From a virus, in IMG/VR virus record IMGVR_UViG_3300037240_000024, positions 1-64,000 of that record: 64,000 bases of DNA. The stretch is one strand, 5' to 3'. The stretch's first letter is position 1; every line of letters starts with the position of its first letter. The translations under genes were made by a program, and so were the position numbers. This document shows, in pieces, positions 7,973-16,691 of this stretch. The notes below the pieces were generated by a model. That model was not told the DNA's origin and ran no database searches. It worked only from the letters and a program-made list of their open reading frames with translations.

Positions 7973-8830
7973 ATGGCTCTTGCGGAATATGTCAACGACT
8001 CCTCGATTCTGCTGAACGACCCTAATTTTTCGTTCACGTCGAAGAACCAACTTCTCAGATGGATCAACACCGGGCGTGACGAACTCGTCATGCGGACAGG
8101 CTGCATCCGCCGGCTCATCACCGGCCAGTCGGCGTTTGGCGCTTCGGCGCAGCCAGGTTTCGCTATCCCCGGTGGGATGCAGCCTGGGGCCATACCCGAC
8201 GCCGTTGACAACCAAGGCGCTGCCGGCGGGGCTTTCAGCGACGCCTACAGTAACGCCTATGCGCAGGCCGGCGGCGCGGCGTCTGGGGCCACAGTCACAC
8301 TCAATATGCAGACGATCGCAGGTCTCGAACGCTACCCTTACGTCGGGTTTTTCAACCCCGTGCTTCAGGCGCAGCACGCCGGCTGCGATCGTGTGATCGA
8401 CACGATAGCGCTCAGCGTGAACTGGGGTGGCGTCAACCGACCGACGCTCGACTGGATGCCATGGGATGAATTTCAGGCGTATTGCCGTGCTTACGCGGTG
8501 CTCAACACGTCTTTCCCGAGCGTCTGGAGCGTGTTCGGCGACGGCTCGCTTGGCGAACTGTGGATGTTTCCGATCCCGAGCCAAGCCGGTGACATCGAGG
8601 CCGACGTGTTCGCACTACCGAAACCGATCTATGAGAATGATGATTTCGAGGCGATCCCGCGCGAATTCCGCAAAGGCGTGAAGTTCGTCGCTGCCAAGAT
8701 GGCGTTTATGTCGTCAGGTCGCTATGCGCAGGCGCAGGAGATGGAGCAGGCGTTCGCCAGTTCGCTCGGGATCGCGCGCGTCAGTGTGGATCGCGGTAAG
8801 ACGAAGTCCTACTATCCGACCTTCCCGTAG
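7973..8830 (+). CDS. Head-tail adaptor protein, gp4-like (285 aa)
   Basis: The N-terminus (SKNQLLRWINTGRDELVMRTGC) and the pattern RPTLDWMPWDEFQAYCRAY...SVWSVFGDG, GELWMFPIPSQAG resemble the adaptor proteins that sit under the portal of short-tailed phages, as does the C-terminal helical segment after EFRKGVKFVAAKMAFM. Such proteins form a ring extending the portal channel. It lies before the nozzle gene, as expected for adaptor followed by nozzle. A Gly/Ala-rich insertion around residues 55-105 is unusual. Confidence 0.65.
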   Translation: MALAEYVNDSSILLNDPNFSFTSKNQLLRWINTGRDELVMRTGCIRRLITGQSAFGASAQPGFAIPGGMQPGAIPDAVDNQGAAGGAFSDAYSNAYAQAGGAASGATVTLNMQTIAGLERYPYVGFFNPVLQAQHAGCDRVIDTIALSVNWGGVNRPTLDWMPWDEFQAYCRAYAVLNTSFPSVWSVFGDGSLGELWMFPIPSQAGDIEADVFALPKPIYENDDFEAIPREFRKGVKFVAAKMAFMSSGRYAQAQEMEQAFASSLGIARVSVDRGKTKSYYPTFP

Positions 8831-8837
8831 GTGACGC

Positions 8838-9128
8838 ATGGCTCGCCCGCTCCACGATGAAATCTGGTCGACGCTCTCCTCGGCGCGCAACATGCTGTCG
8901 GGCGTCGATACGTCTCGCCCGTCAATCAACGTCTCGACGCATCAACTGAAGCTGATCTTGGAGACGTTCATCGCTGTCGCGGATCGGAATGCCAAGGGCG
9001 CCGACATCTTCGCCAAGAGCGTCGAGAGCCGCATCGAATCTATCGGCAAGGCGCAGGCCGAGCATCACGGTGCGTTCGCCAAAGAGCAGGAATACGTCGC
9101 CAACAAGATAGCGGCTGAGAACGCCTGA
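8838..9128 (+). CDS. Hypothetical virion-cassette protein (96 aa)
   Basis: ATG 8838, 7 bp after the adaptor. Mostly helical by composition, with a long central stretch STHQLKLILETFIAVADRN and a charged C-terminus. Its stop overlaps the next ATG. No recognised family; position suggests a minor structural or assembly protein. Confidence 0.6.
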   Translation: MARPLHDEIWSTLSSARNMLSGVDTSRPSINVSTHQLKLILETFIAVADRNAKGADIFAKSVESRIESIGKAQAEHHGAFAKEQEYVANKIAAENA

Positions 9129-9679
9129 TGGCGAGCCTGTCGAACCCGATGGCCTATCCGCCGCCTTGGGCCGCTCCGCCTCAACCGGCAGCGACCTCTC
9201 AAGCGCCCGTTGTCGCACCGACAGCGGCTGCGCCGACTGCACCCGCTCAAGCTGCTCCGACGGCGCAAGCTCCGGTCGATCCGGCGCAGCAGGCTTTTCA
9301 GCGTAATAGCGCTTGGTTGAAGCCCGGTGAGAACAGTTACAATACGCAGTTAGACCCGTCGCAAGAATTGGCTTTTCGCGCTTGGGTTCAGAAGAACAAA
9401 GTACCTTTTGATTTTCAGCAGAAGCTAAACGACTACGACATGCGAGGGTTCTACAAAGCGATGGCGTCTGGCGACCCCAGAGCGAAAAATGCCGTGAACC
9501 CTAATGATGGTCGGCTGCACTACCCTGACTATTGGAAGACTCCGTACCATAACTCGTTCTCCAATGAGAGTCAGTGGGCCGACCCCGCGAAGGCGCCGAG
9601 TTGGAATGAGAAGGACCAGTTGGTTCTTCCCGACGGAACTGTTGTGTTCGATGAACGCGCTCAAAAAGGAGCGCAGTAA
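9128..9679 (+). CDS. Conserved phage protein with FSNESQW motif (183 aa)
   Basis: An Ala/Pro-rich N-terminal 50 residues lead into a domain with NDYDMRGFYKAMASGD, DGRLHYPDYWKTPYHNSFS, NESQWADP and a final LPDGTVVFDE segment. I recognise this motif order from uncharacterised proteins encoded in many phage structural cassettes, but no function is established to my knowledge. TAATG overlap with the nozzle gene suggests translational coupling. Confidence 0.6.
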   Translation: MASLSNPMAYPPPWAAPPQPAATSQAPVVAPTAAAPTAPAQAAPTAQAPVDPAQQAFQRNSAWLKPGENSYNTQLDPSQELAFRAWVQKNKVPFDFQQKLNDYDMRGFYKAMASGDPRAKNAVNPNDGRLHYPDYWKTPYHNSFSNESQWADPAKAPSWNEKDQLVLPDGTVVFDERAQKGAQ

Positions 9680-12486
9680 TGGCCTCTCAGCCTAGAGATA
9701 TGTCGGCTAAGGCCCAAGAAGCTATGGGGTTGCCCCCAGGGGCTAAATTCTATTCGCCCTTCCCGTTCGGCGGCATGAACACGCAGGCGTCGCCGATCGC
9801 GATGCCGGACAACGAGTTCACCTGGATCGAGAACTGGCTGCGGCTCGGCGACGGCAATATGCGGACGGCGTGGGACGTCGGAGCGCCGTTTTATTTCAAC
9901 GGCTCCATCGTCAATTATTTCTTCTACACCATAGCGACGACCTACTACTGCATCGTGTTCCTGACGAACGGGAACGCCCTCCAGATCAACACGACGACCA
10001 ACATTGCGACGCCAATCAATCCGGCGTTGAAATTCTATCTGCCGTCGGCGCCGAAGAACCTTCCCTTCGCGAAGGCGTGGGGCACGCAATATCTTCTGAT
10101 CTCGAACAACAATACGCCGAACGACTTCTGGGCGTGGGACGGGTCGATCCTCTATTTCGCCGGCAGCGCCGCGCCGAACAGCGTCAACATTTTGTCGGGC
10201 GGTTTCTCCTACACGACGGCTCCGACGCTCGCCGTGTTCGGGGGTGGCGGCTCGGGGATGCAGATCACGCCCGTCATCTCGGGCGGCCAGATCGTCGAGA
10301 TGAACATCACGAATCCCGGCTCGGGCTACGAGATTGGCGACGTCGTGCAGATCGCTTTCAGCGGTGGAGGATCGGACACGGCTCCGATCCTGACTGCGCA
10401 GCTTTCGTCAGGCAGCGTCTCGGGCGCGACGATCACGGCGCCCGGTGCAGGCTATACGACGGCTACCGTCTCGTTTTCCGGCGGCGGAGGCAGCGGCGCG
10501 GCGGCGACGGCCGCCGTCACCTCCGGCTCCGTCACGGCGATCACAATCACAAGTCCCGGCTTGGGCTATACATCCGCGCCGGTCATTTCGATCAGCGGCG
10601 GCGCCGGCGCGGCGGCGGTCGCCGTGCTGGCTCCGTCCGGCGTGGCGAGCGTGACGGTCGTCAATGGTGGCTCTGGCTTCACGTCGGTTCCGCTCATCAC
10701 GTTCGTCGGCGGACAAGGCGCGGGAGCCACCGGCATTGCTGTGTTGAGCCCGACATCCGTCGCTGCGGTGAATATGACGGCGGGAGGGTCTGGTTACACG
10801 TCGGCCCCGACTGTTGCTTTCGTAGGCGGCCAGACTGTTTCTGTCCCGACAGCCGTTGCGACGGTCGGAGCCAACGTGGTCGGGACCGCTGTCACCTCTT
10901 ACACGGTCGTCAACCCCGGCGCGGGCTATACCTCCGTTCCGACGATCACGGTGTCTGGTGGCGGAGGGTCCGGCGCGACGGCGATCGCCACGATGAGCGG
11001 CGGCGTCATAACAGCCGTCACCCCCATCGCGAACGGAACCGGCTACACAAGCACACCAGCGGTAGCGGTTTCTGGCGGCGGCAGTGCGGGCGTGGCGGCG
11101 ACTGCCGTCGCCAACTTAGTTGGCGACCAGGTTGGATCGGTGACGATCACCAATGCGGGCGGAGAATACACCTCTCCGGTTGAAGTGACGTTTACGGGTG
11201 GCGGCGGGATCGGCGCGGGCGCCACGGTGCTGTTTGCGCCGACGTCGATCGCTCAGGTCGTCGTCTCCAGCACAGGCCAGTATTATACGACGGCTCCGAC
11301 GGTCGAGGTTTCGGCAGGAGCCAACAAATCCGCCTACGCTACTGTGTCTCTTATGCCTTACGGTGTCAGCGGCTCGGCGATGGAGACCTATCTGTCTCGG
11401 CTGTGGATCGTCGATCCCGCGCCGAGCGTGACGTCGATCGTACCGCCGGGCGGCGAGTGGCAGGTCTCGGCTCCGGGGTCATTCACCGATTTCGCCACTT
11501 CCGACGGCGGCGTGCAGGCGCTCAATACGGATTCGTTTCTTCAGACGCGCTACACCAACATCCATCAATCATCCGGCTATCTCTATTTCTTCGGAGACGG
11601 GTCGGTCAGCGTCGTCTCGAACGTCTCGACGTCGGGGACGCCTGCCGTCACGGCCTACAACTATCAGAACGTCGATCCGCAGGCCGGCGCGGAATGGCGC
11701 GACACGCTTCAGGATTTCGGGCGTTCGTCGATCATCGCCAATGCGACTGGCGTCTACGGTCTCTATGGCGGCACGACGTCGAAGATCAGCCAGAAGCTCG
11801 ACCAGCTTTTCACGCCGGCCTCGCAAGGCGGTCTGTTCGTGCCGCCGAGCGCAGGCGGGATCATTCCGACGTCGGCCATCGCGACGATTTTCAACATCAA
11901 GCACTATCTGTTGCTGCTGACGCTGCAAGACCCCGATCTCGGCACGAATCGGAACGTCATGCTGACGTGGAACGAGAAGGACTGGGTTGTCACCTCGCAG
12001 TCCGTTCCGATCACGTCGATCTCGACGCAGAAGATAAATTCGACCTATTACGCGTTCGGGTCCGACGGGGTGAGCATCTATCCGCTGTTCGCCAAGGCGT
12101 CGGTGAAGCTGACGAAACGATTCGACACGAAGCAATATGGCGCGGATCGAATGTTCATCCAGAAGCAGGGCAACGCTGTCTGGATGCAGGCGCAGGACAA
12201 TTCGACGACATCGGCCGGCGTCTCGGGCACATTCACGTTGGTCACTTCGGGGATCGGTATTCAAAGCTCGTGGAATCCGAGCGGTCAGAGCCTGACGACC
12301 TCGACGGTGTTCAACATCCAGCCGGACTTCCCGGCGCCTTACCCGTATTGGCCGCTGTGGGGGACTTCGACAGGGGCTATCTATTTCGTGACGACGGCGC
12401 TGCGGTTCTCGACCACCGCGCCGGATTTCACGCTGGGCAACCTTGTGATAGGCTACGCCGACAAGGTGGCCTACTTCGGTCAATAG
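9679..12486 (+). CDS. Tail nozzle / DNA-stabilisation protein with ten inserted beta repeats (935 aa)
   Basis: Residues ~17-60 (FPFGGMNTQASPIAMPDNEF, IENWLRLGDGNMRT) and the last ~375 residues (YLSRLWIVDP, GVQALNTDSFLQTRY, FGRSSIIANATGVYGL) resemble gp10-like nozzle or packaged-DNA stabilisation proteins of short-tailed phages. Between them, residues ~172-560 are ten copies of a ~40-residue repeat of the form GxGYTSxPxVxxSGGGGSG. The insertion would form a large rod or lobe on the nozzle. The shared repeat links it to the two post-capsid proteins and the fibre genes. Length greatly exceeds the usual family size because of this insertion. Confidence 0.65.
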   Translation: MASQPRDMSAKAQEAMGLPPGAKFYSPFPFGGMNTQASPIAMPDNEFTWIENWLRLGDGNMRTAWDVGAPFYFNGSIVNYFFYTIATTYYCIVFLTNGNALQINTTTNIATPINPALKFYLPSAPKNLPFAKAWGTQYLLISNNNTPNDFWAWDGSILYFAGSAAPNSVNILSGGFSYTTAPTLAVFGGGGSGMQITPVISGGQIVEMNITNPGSGYEIGDVVQIAFSGGGSDTAPILTAQLSSGSVSGATITAPGAGYTTATVSFSGGGGSGAAATAAVTSGSVTAITITSPGLGYTSAPVISISGGAGAAAVAVLAPSGVASVTVVNGGSGFTSVPLITFVGGQGAGATGIAVLSPTSVAAVNMTAGGSGYTSAPTVAFVGGQTVSVPTAVATVGANVVGTAVTSYTVVNPGAGYTSVPTITVSGGGGSGATAIATMSGGVITAVTPIANGTGYTSTPAVAVSGGGSAGVAATAVANLVGDQVGSVTITNAGGEYTSPVEVTFTGGGGIGAGATVLFAPTSIAQVVVSSTGQYYTTAPTVEVSAGANKSAYATVSLMPYGVSGSAMETYLSRLWIVDPAPSVTSIVPPGGEWQVSAPGSFTDFATSDGGVQALNTDSFLQTRYTNIHQSSGYLYFFGDGSVSVVSNVSTSGTPAVTAYNYQNVDPQAGAEWRDTLQDFGRSSIIANATGVYGLYGGTTSKISQKLDQLFTPASQGGLFVPPSAGGIIPTSAIATIFNIKHYLLLLTLQDPDLGTNRNVMLTWNEKDWVVTSQSVPITSISTQKINSTYYAFGSDGVSIYPLFAKASVKLTKRFDTKQYGADRMFIQKQGNAVWMQAQDNSTTSAGVSGTFTLVTSGIGIQSSWNPSGQSLTTSTVFNIQPDFPAPYPYWPLWGTSTGAIYFVTTALRFSTTAPDFTLGNLVIGYADKVAYFGQ

Positions 12487-12495
12487 GAGCGGATC

Positions 12496-12726
12496 ATGGC
12501 TAGGAAAGACACGAGGCTCGACTTCGAGAAGATGATCGACGCCGGCGAGAATCCGAAGGGCTTCACCGCGCAGACCTGCAACGGAACAGCCCACTGGAAG
12601 GGCACGGGCTGGAACCGGGATGGGCGTGGTGGCTGGGCTGCCGGTTGCTGGGGTCCTGGGAGCGAGGAGCAGCTTTCGCCGGATGCGACGCGCCCGAGTG
12701 GTCGTTCGAATCGTACGGGCGAATAG
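12496..12726 (+). CDS. Small virion-cassette protein (76 aa)
   Basis: GGAGCGGATC precedes ATG 12496. The conserved-looking first half (RLDFEKMIDAGENPKGF, NGTAHWKGTGWNRDGRGG) is followed by a polar tail. The stop TAG at 12724-12726 overlaps a GTG start for the next gene. No function known. Confidence 0.55.
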   Translation: MARKDTRLDFEKMIDAGENPKGFTAQTCNGTAHWKGTGWNRDGRGGWAAGCWGPGSEEQLSPDATRPSGRSNRTGE

Positions 12727-13067
12727 TGCTCCCGGCGCTCAATAACATCCCGCACTCTTCGGAGGACTGGGCGCACTGGAGTTGGCATCATCGTGACAGT
12801 CACGATCGCATCCGCAAGGCGATCGGGAAAACGCTGAACGTCAGTCTGGGTGACTATCAGGTGGAGCCGATCAATCCGAACGACCTCACCGACTTCCTCC
12901 AGAACAACAGCCAGCTTCACGACGACATGAACTCGGCGCTCGGACTACAAAGTACGAACCTGCAAGACGCGAACCTTCAGGACGAGCACGAGATGGCGGC
13001 GTGGATCAAGAGCCATGCGCAGGAACACTACTACGCGGAAGCGAAATTGGGAGCCGCCGTTGTCTGA
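12726..13067 (+). CDS. Conserved phage structural-region protein (113 aa)
   Basis: The open frame extends upstream to TTG 12645, but GTG 12726 (reading LPALNNIPHSSEDWAHWSWH after the start) is preferred because sequence of this kind begins related phage proteins I recognise. It contains a patterned C-terminus QDANLQDEHEMAAWIKSHAQ. Start choice is uncertain because no clear Shine-Dalgarno sequence precedes it. It precedes the acetyltransferase and overlaps it by 8 nt. Confidence 0.6.
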   Translation: MLPALNNIPHSSEDWAHWSWHHRDSHDRIRKAIGKTLNVSLGDYQVEPINPNDLTDFLQNNSQLHDDMNSALGLQSTNLQDANLQDEHEMAAWIKSHAQEHYYAEAKLGAAVV

Positions 13068-13515
13068 GATCGCCTTCGCTATCGAAACCTACGATCAGAT
13101 CATCGGCGAGATCAAGCCGATGCTGCCCGAGCATTGGTTGGAGTTGGCCGTTCACAAGGACATTCCGCTCGATCCCGACTATGAGTTCTACGCCAAGGCC
13201 AGTGCGGCCGGGCTGTTGACCTTCATGACGGTTCGCAAGGAAGGCGCGCTGATCGGCTATGCGATTTGGGTCGTCAAAGCGCACGCGCACTACAAGGCGC
13301 ACACATGGGCGCTCAATGACATCGTGTGGCTGCACCCTGATCATCGCGGCATGAGTACCGGCCGGGCTCTCGTCGCGTTCTGGGAGGCTGAGTTCCGCGC
13401 TCGCGGCGTTGCCGTGATCCATGTCGACACCAAAATCTCCACGCCGCAACTGCTTTATCTTTTGAGGTCTTGCGACTACGATACGACCGGGATGGCGATG
13501 GAAAAGAGGCTCTGA
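13060..13515 (+). CDS. GNAT-family N-acetyltransferase
   Basis: A GNAT fold is supported by the acetyl-CoA-binding segment HPDHRGMSTGRALVAF (residues ~92-107, RGxxxGRA) after the strand DIVWLHP, and by the overall length of ~151 residues. TTG 13060 with GGGAG 6 nt upstream is the likely start, giving MSEIAFAIETYD. Members transfer an acetyl group from acetyl-CoA to an amine; the target here is unknown. It sits between virion genes and overlaps both, so it may modify a virion or ejected protein, or a host target early after infection. Confidence 0.7.
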   Translation: MSEIAFAIETYDQIIGEIKPMLPEHWLELAVHKDIPLDPDYEFYAKASAAGLLTFMTVRKEGALIGYAIWVVKAHAHYKAHTWALNDIVWLHPDHRGMSTGRALVAFWEAEFRARGVAVIHVDTKISTPQLLYLLRSCDYDTTGMAMEKRL

Positions 13516-14819
13516 TGGGTATCCAGGCGATCCTCGACCCGATTTTGGCGAGTCTTTCCAGCGCCGGCGCGGCTGCGGGCGGTGCGATCGGCGGTATCGG
13601 TGATGCGCTCGGGCTCGGCGGGGCTGCGGCTGGAGCCGGCGCGGCTGCGGCTGGAGCCGGCGCGGCGGATGCAGGCGCGACGGCGTTGGCCGGCGGCGCG
13701 GCCGCGGGCGGCGCGGACGCTGCGACCACGGCGGCGCTCGGCACGATCGGCGCGCAAAACGTCGCCGAAGCGGGCATTCTTTCCGCCGCCGCGCCCGGCC
13801 TCGATGCCACCGCGACGGGCGCGGGTCTATCGGCTACCGACATTGGCGGCTCCTTTGCGTCGCTTGCCGGCGGCGCGGCGGATGGTCTCGCTGGCGGCGC
13901 GGGGGCTGCATCGGCGCTCGGCGGCACGACGCCCGCAGCCACGACAGGCGGCGCGGCAACAGCCGGCGCAACCGCCACACCCGCAACGGCGGCAGGCGGT
14001 TTGACTTCTGCGCCGTCGGCAGGTGCGGCGGGCGGTGTTGGCGGCGCGGCGGGCGGAGCAGCCCCAGCGTCAGCAGCGAGCGGCGGCGTTTCGGCCGGCG
14101 ACATCACGGGCGCGGCGGGTAGCGGCGGTATCGGCAGCGACGCCGTAGCGGGCGGCACGGCGGGGCAAGGCGCGACGACCGCGACTTCGGCGCTCAGCGC
14201 GGGCGCTCCCGGCACGGCTGGCGTCACGGCTCCGACAGCGGCGACGGCAGGCGCTGGTGGCGCGACAACGAGCGCAGGCGGAGGCATCGGCTCAACGCTA
14301 TCCGGTCTCGGCTCCAAGGCGCTCGCCAATCCCGGCGCGCTCATTGCGGGCGGCGGTTTGCTGTCGAATCTGCTTCAGGGCGACAAGAAGCCAGCGAATT
14401 ACGACACGCTGTCCGCGCAGGCCGCCGCCGACTCCGCGCGCGGCGCGCAGCTTCAGTCCTATCTCACTTCCGGCACTCTGCCGCCCGGCGTGGCTTCGGG
14501 CCTCCAGTCGGCGCACCAGGCCGCCGAGGCGACGATCCGGTCCCAGTACGCCTCGCGCGGCCAGAGCGGCTCGTCGGCCGAGGCGCAGGACTTGTCTAAG
14601 CTGTCCGAGACGACAATGGGGCAGGGCGCACAAATCGCCACGCAGTTGCTCAGCCAGGGCATCAGCGAAAGCCAGTTCTCGTCGCAGCTTTATACGCAAC
14701 TCATGAACACGTCGATCAATCAGGACAATCAACTGTCCTCGTCAATCGCCAACTTTGCCGGCGCGCTGGGCGGCTTCAAGCCCGCCGCTGCGGCGGCCCC
14801 GACGACTGCGGCGGTGTAA
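13515..14819 (+). CDS. Ala/Gly-rich internal virion protein candidate (434 aa)
   Basis: Residues ~16-270 are low complexity (Ala, Gly, Thr); the C-terminal ~160 residues are more ordered, with DTLSAQAAADSARGAQLQSY, ATIRSQYASRGQSGSSAEAQ and IATQLLSQGISESQFSSQLY. This C-terminal pattern resembles small internal/ejection proteins of short-tailed phages. It is the first of three consecutive large genes of the ejection cassette. TGATG overlap with the acetyltransferase. Confidence 0.6.
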   Translation: MGIQAILDPILASLSSAGAAAGGAIGGIGDALGLGGAAAGAGAAAAGAGAADAGATALAGGAAAGGADAATTAALGTIGAQNVAEAGILSAAAPGLDATATGAGLSATDIGGSFASLAGGAADGLAGGAGAASALGGTTPAATTGGAATAGATATPATAAGGLTSAPSAGAAGGVGGAAGGAAPASAASGGVSAGDITGAAGSGGIGSDAVAGGTAGQGATTATSALSAGAPGTAGVTAPTAATAGAGGATTSAGGGIGSTLSGLGSKALANPGALIAGGGLLSNLLQGDKKPANYDTLSAQAAADSARGAQLQSYLTSGTLPPGVASGLQSAHQAAEATIRSQYASRGQSGSSAEAQDLSKLSETTMGQGAQIATQLLSQGISESQFSSQLYTQLMNTSINQDNQLSSSIANFAGALGGFKPAAAAAPTTAAV

Positions 14820-14822
14820 GAC

Positions 14823-16691
14823 ATGGCCGACTTTCCCGGTATCGACGCTCCGAGCGCGACGAAGGCTCTCACGCCGACGGCGCCTGCCGCCGCGCCCGAG
14901 CCGGACAGCAAGCCGAATCTGGGTAACGGCATGTTCGAGCGGATGGTCGGCAGCATCGGCGCGGGCAATGACGCAGCGAACAAGAAGATCGCCGCGCTTG
15001 ACGCTTCGACGATGAAGATGTCGCCGCCGAAGCTGGATCTACCGCCGAAACCAGAAATGAAGAACACCGACCCGATGGAGGCGTGGGGGTCGATGGCGAT
15101 GGTGTTTGCCGCCTTGGCCTCGACAAAGGTGCGAAACCACGCCTCGACCGCCATGAACGCCGCCGCGTCGGCGCTAAAAGGCATTCAAGCGAAGGACAAG
15201 GAGACTTTCGACCAGAACTTCAAAGTGTGGGAAGCCGAGTCGAAGAACGCACTGGAGATGGCGAATTTTCAGCAGCGATCCTATGACGAACTGCTGAAGA
15301 ACGTCCAGCACAAGGAAGACCTCGCACGCAGCATGGGTGACGCGCAGGATCGGGCCACCGAGGCGAAAATCCGCACGTTGTCCAAGGCTCTCGAAGACCC
15401 GGCGATGATTTCCGCGCTCGATCACGGTGGACTCCCCGAGGCAACAAATCTCCAGAACACGCGCGATCGGCAGGCGCTCGAACTGAAAAAATACCAAATC
15501 GACACGGGCAAGCTGGCGTCCAAGGCCGGTGAGGCTTTGGCGGCGAACACAGCCAAGGAATCGTCCGAGTATAAAGAGGCGATGGCGAAGGGCGATACGG
15601 TCGCCGCCTACGGCATCTTGGCGACAGCGGCCCCACAGACGTTCGGCAAAATGTACGAGGATGCCGTTAAGCATCGAGACGACATGGAGTTCAAGCAGAA
15701 GAAGGATGAAGAATCCGCTCAGGGCCAGGCGGCGCAGGCGTTCGACCGCTGGAAGTCCGAACATCCCGGCGCGTCGTCGGACGAAACTAACCAGGCGCAA
15801 CTCGACATTCACAAGCAATATGCAGCGAACGGGCGTAGCGTTTATCCGCCGATCACGCCGGAGAACAAGCACTTCCTGGCGGAGAAATTGGCAGCCTATC
15901 AAATCAAGTCTCCGTCTGACACGGTGCTCGCCAAGAGCTCGGACTGGATCGACGCGATGAAGGAGGCTGAGCAGATCAATCCATCTTTCAACGAGGCGAA
16001 ATACGACCTCGTCAAGAAGGCACGCGAGAAGATCACGACGGGCAAGGACGGCGACGCCATCGCCTCCTACGTGCGCCTGAACCAGCATCTTCAGTTTTTC
16101 AGCGGTCTCGTCAGCAAACTGTCCGACGGTTCTGATCTCAAGGTTCTCGACAGGCTGGCGGCGGCGTGGGGGCGTCAGACCGGCAATACGAACGTCACAT
16201 CCTATGATGCGGCGCTCCAGCTTGTCGGCGATGAAATGGTCAAGGCGGCCACCGGCACGGGTGCGGCAGGCGCTCTTGGCGACCGTGAAGAGATCAAGAA
16301 GAATTTCGATCCTGGCTTGTCGAAAGAACAGCTTCGCGGCAACATCGACGCGGTGCGGACACTCGTCGGCGGGGCCATTGTCTCGACGCTCAACAAATAC
16401 CGTTCGGCGTTGGAGCCGCAGGAACTTCAGGTCATCACAGGCCTGTCGCCGGAGGATTTGGAGTCCTATCACGTCGATCCGAAGGTTCTTCAACCCACCG
16501 TTAAAGGCCCGGTGCATTTTGGCGGGAAGGTCGTCACCGATCCGACAGGTCCGGCGCCGGTAGAGCAGCCCGCTGCAACCGCATCTGGCGGTGGAGGCTT
16601 TGAGCGCAAGGGTGAGTACAACGGCAAGCCCATAGGGGTGAAAGACGGCAAGTGGGTCTATGAAGACGGCTCTCCCGTCGAAGGCCAGTGA
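14823..16691 (+). CDS. Internal virion / ejection protein candidate (622 aa)
   Basis: An extended Ala/Pro N-terminus is followed by predominantly helical sequence with long charged stretches (about residues 70-270) and no membrane segment. The C-terminus ends in a short Gly-rich linker and a small compact motif NGKPIGVKDGKWVYEDGSPV. Size, helix content and position between the Ala/Gly-rich protein and the transglycosylase protein fit ejection proteins that form the trans-envelope channel. No catalytic motif. Confidence 0.55.
   Translation: MADFPGIDAPSATKALTPTAPAAAPEPDSKPNLGNGMFERMVGSIGAGNDAANKKIAALDASTMKMSPPKLDLPPKPEMKNTDPMEAWGSMAMVFAALASTKVRNHASTAMNAAASALKGIQAKDKETFDQNFKVWEAESKNALEMANFQQRSYDELLKNVQHKEDLARSMGDAQDRATEAKIRTLSKALEDPAMISALDHGGLPEATNLQNTRDRQALELKKYQIDTGKLASKAGEALAANTAKESSEYKEAMAKGDTVAAYGILATAAPQTFGKMYEDAVKHRDDMEFKQKKDEESAQGQAAQAFDRWKSEHPGASSDETNQAQLDIHKQYAANGRSVYPPITPENKHFLAEKLAAYQIKSPSDTVLAKSSDWIDAMKEAEQINPSFNEAKYDLVKKAREKITTGKDGDAIASYVRLNQHLQFFSGLVSKLSDGSDLKVLDRLAAAWGRQTGNTNVTSYDAALQLVGDEMVKAATGTGAAGALGDREEIKKNFDPGLSKEQLRGNIDAVRTLVGGAIVSTLNKYRSALEPQELQVITGLSPEDLESYHVDPKVLQPTVKGPVHFGGKVVTDPTGPAPVEQPAATASGGGGFERKGEYNGKPIGVKDGKWVYEDGSPVEGQ

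Noticed and set aside
13313-14344. 343-codon Ala/Pro-rich minus-strand ORF
   Set aside because: Shadow of the Ala/Gly-rich internal protein gene at 13515; no ribosome-binding site or neighbours in that frame.
15174-16517. 447-codon minus-strand ORF opposite the ejection protein
   Set aside because: Composition (Arg, His, Leu, Val) and overlap with a well-supported plus-strand gene indicate an antisense shadow.
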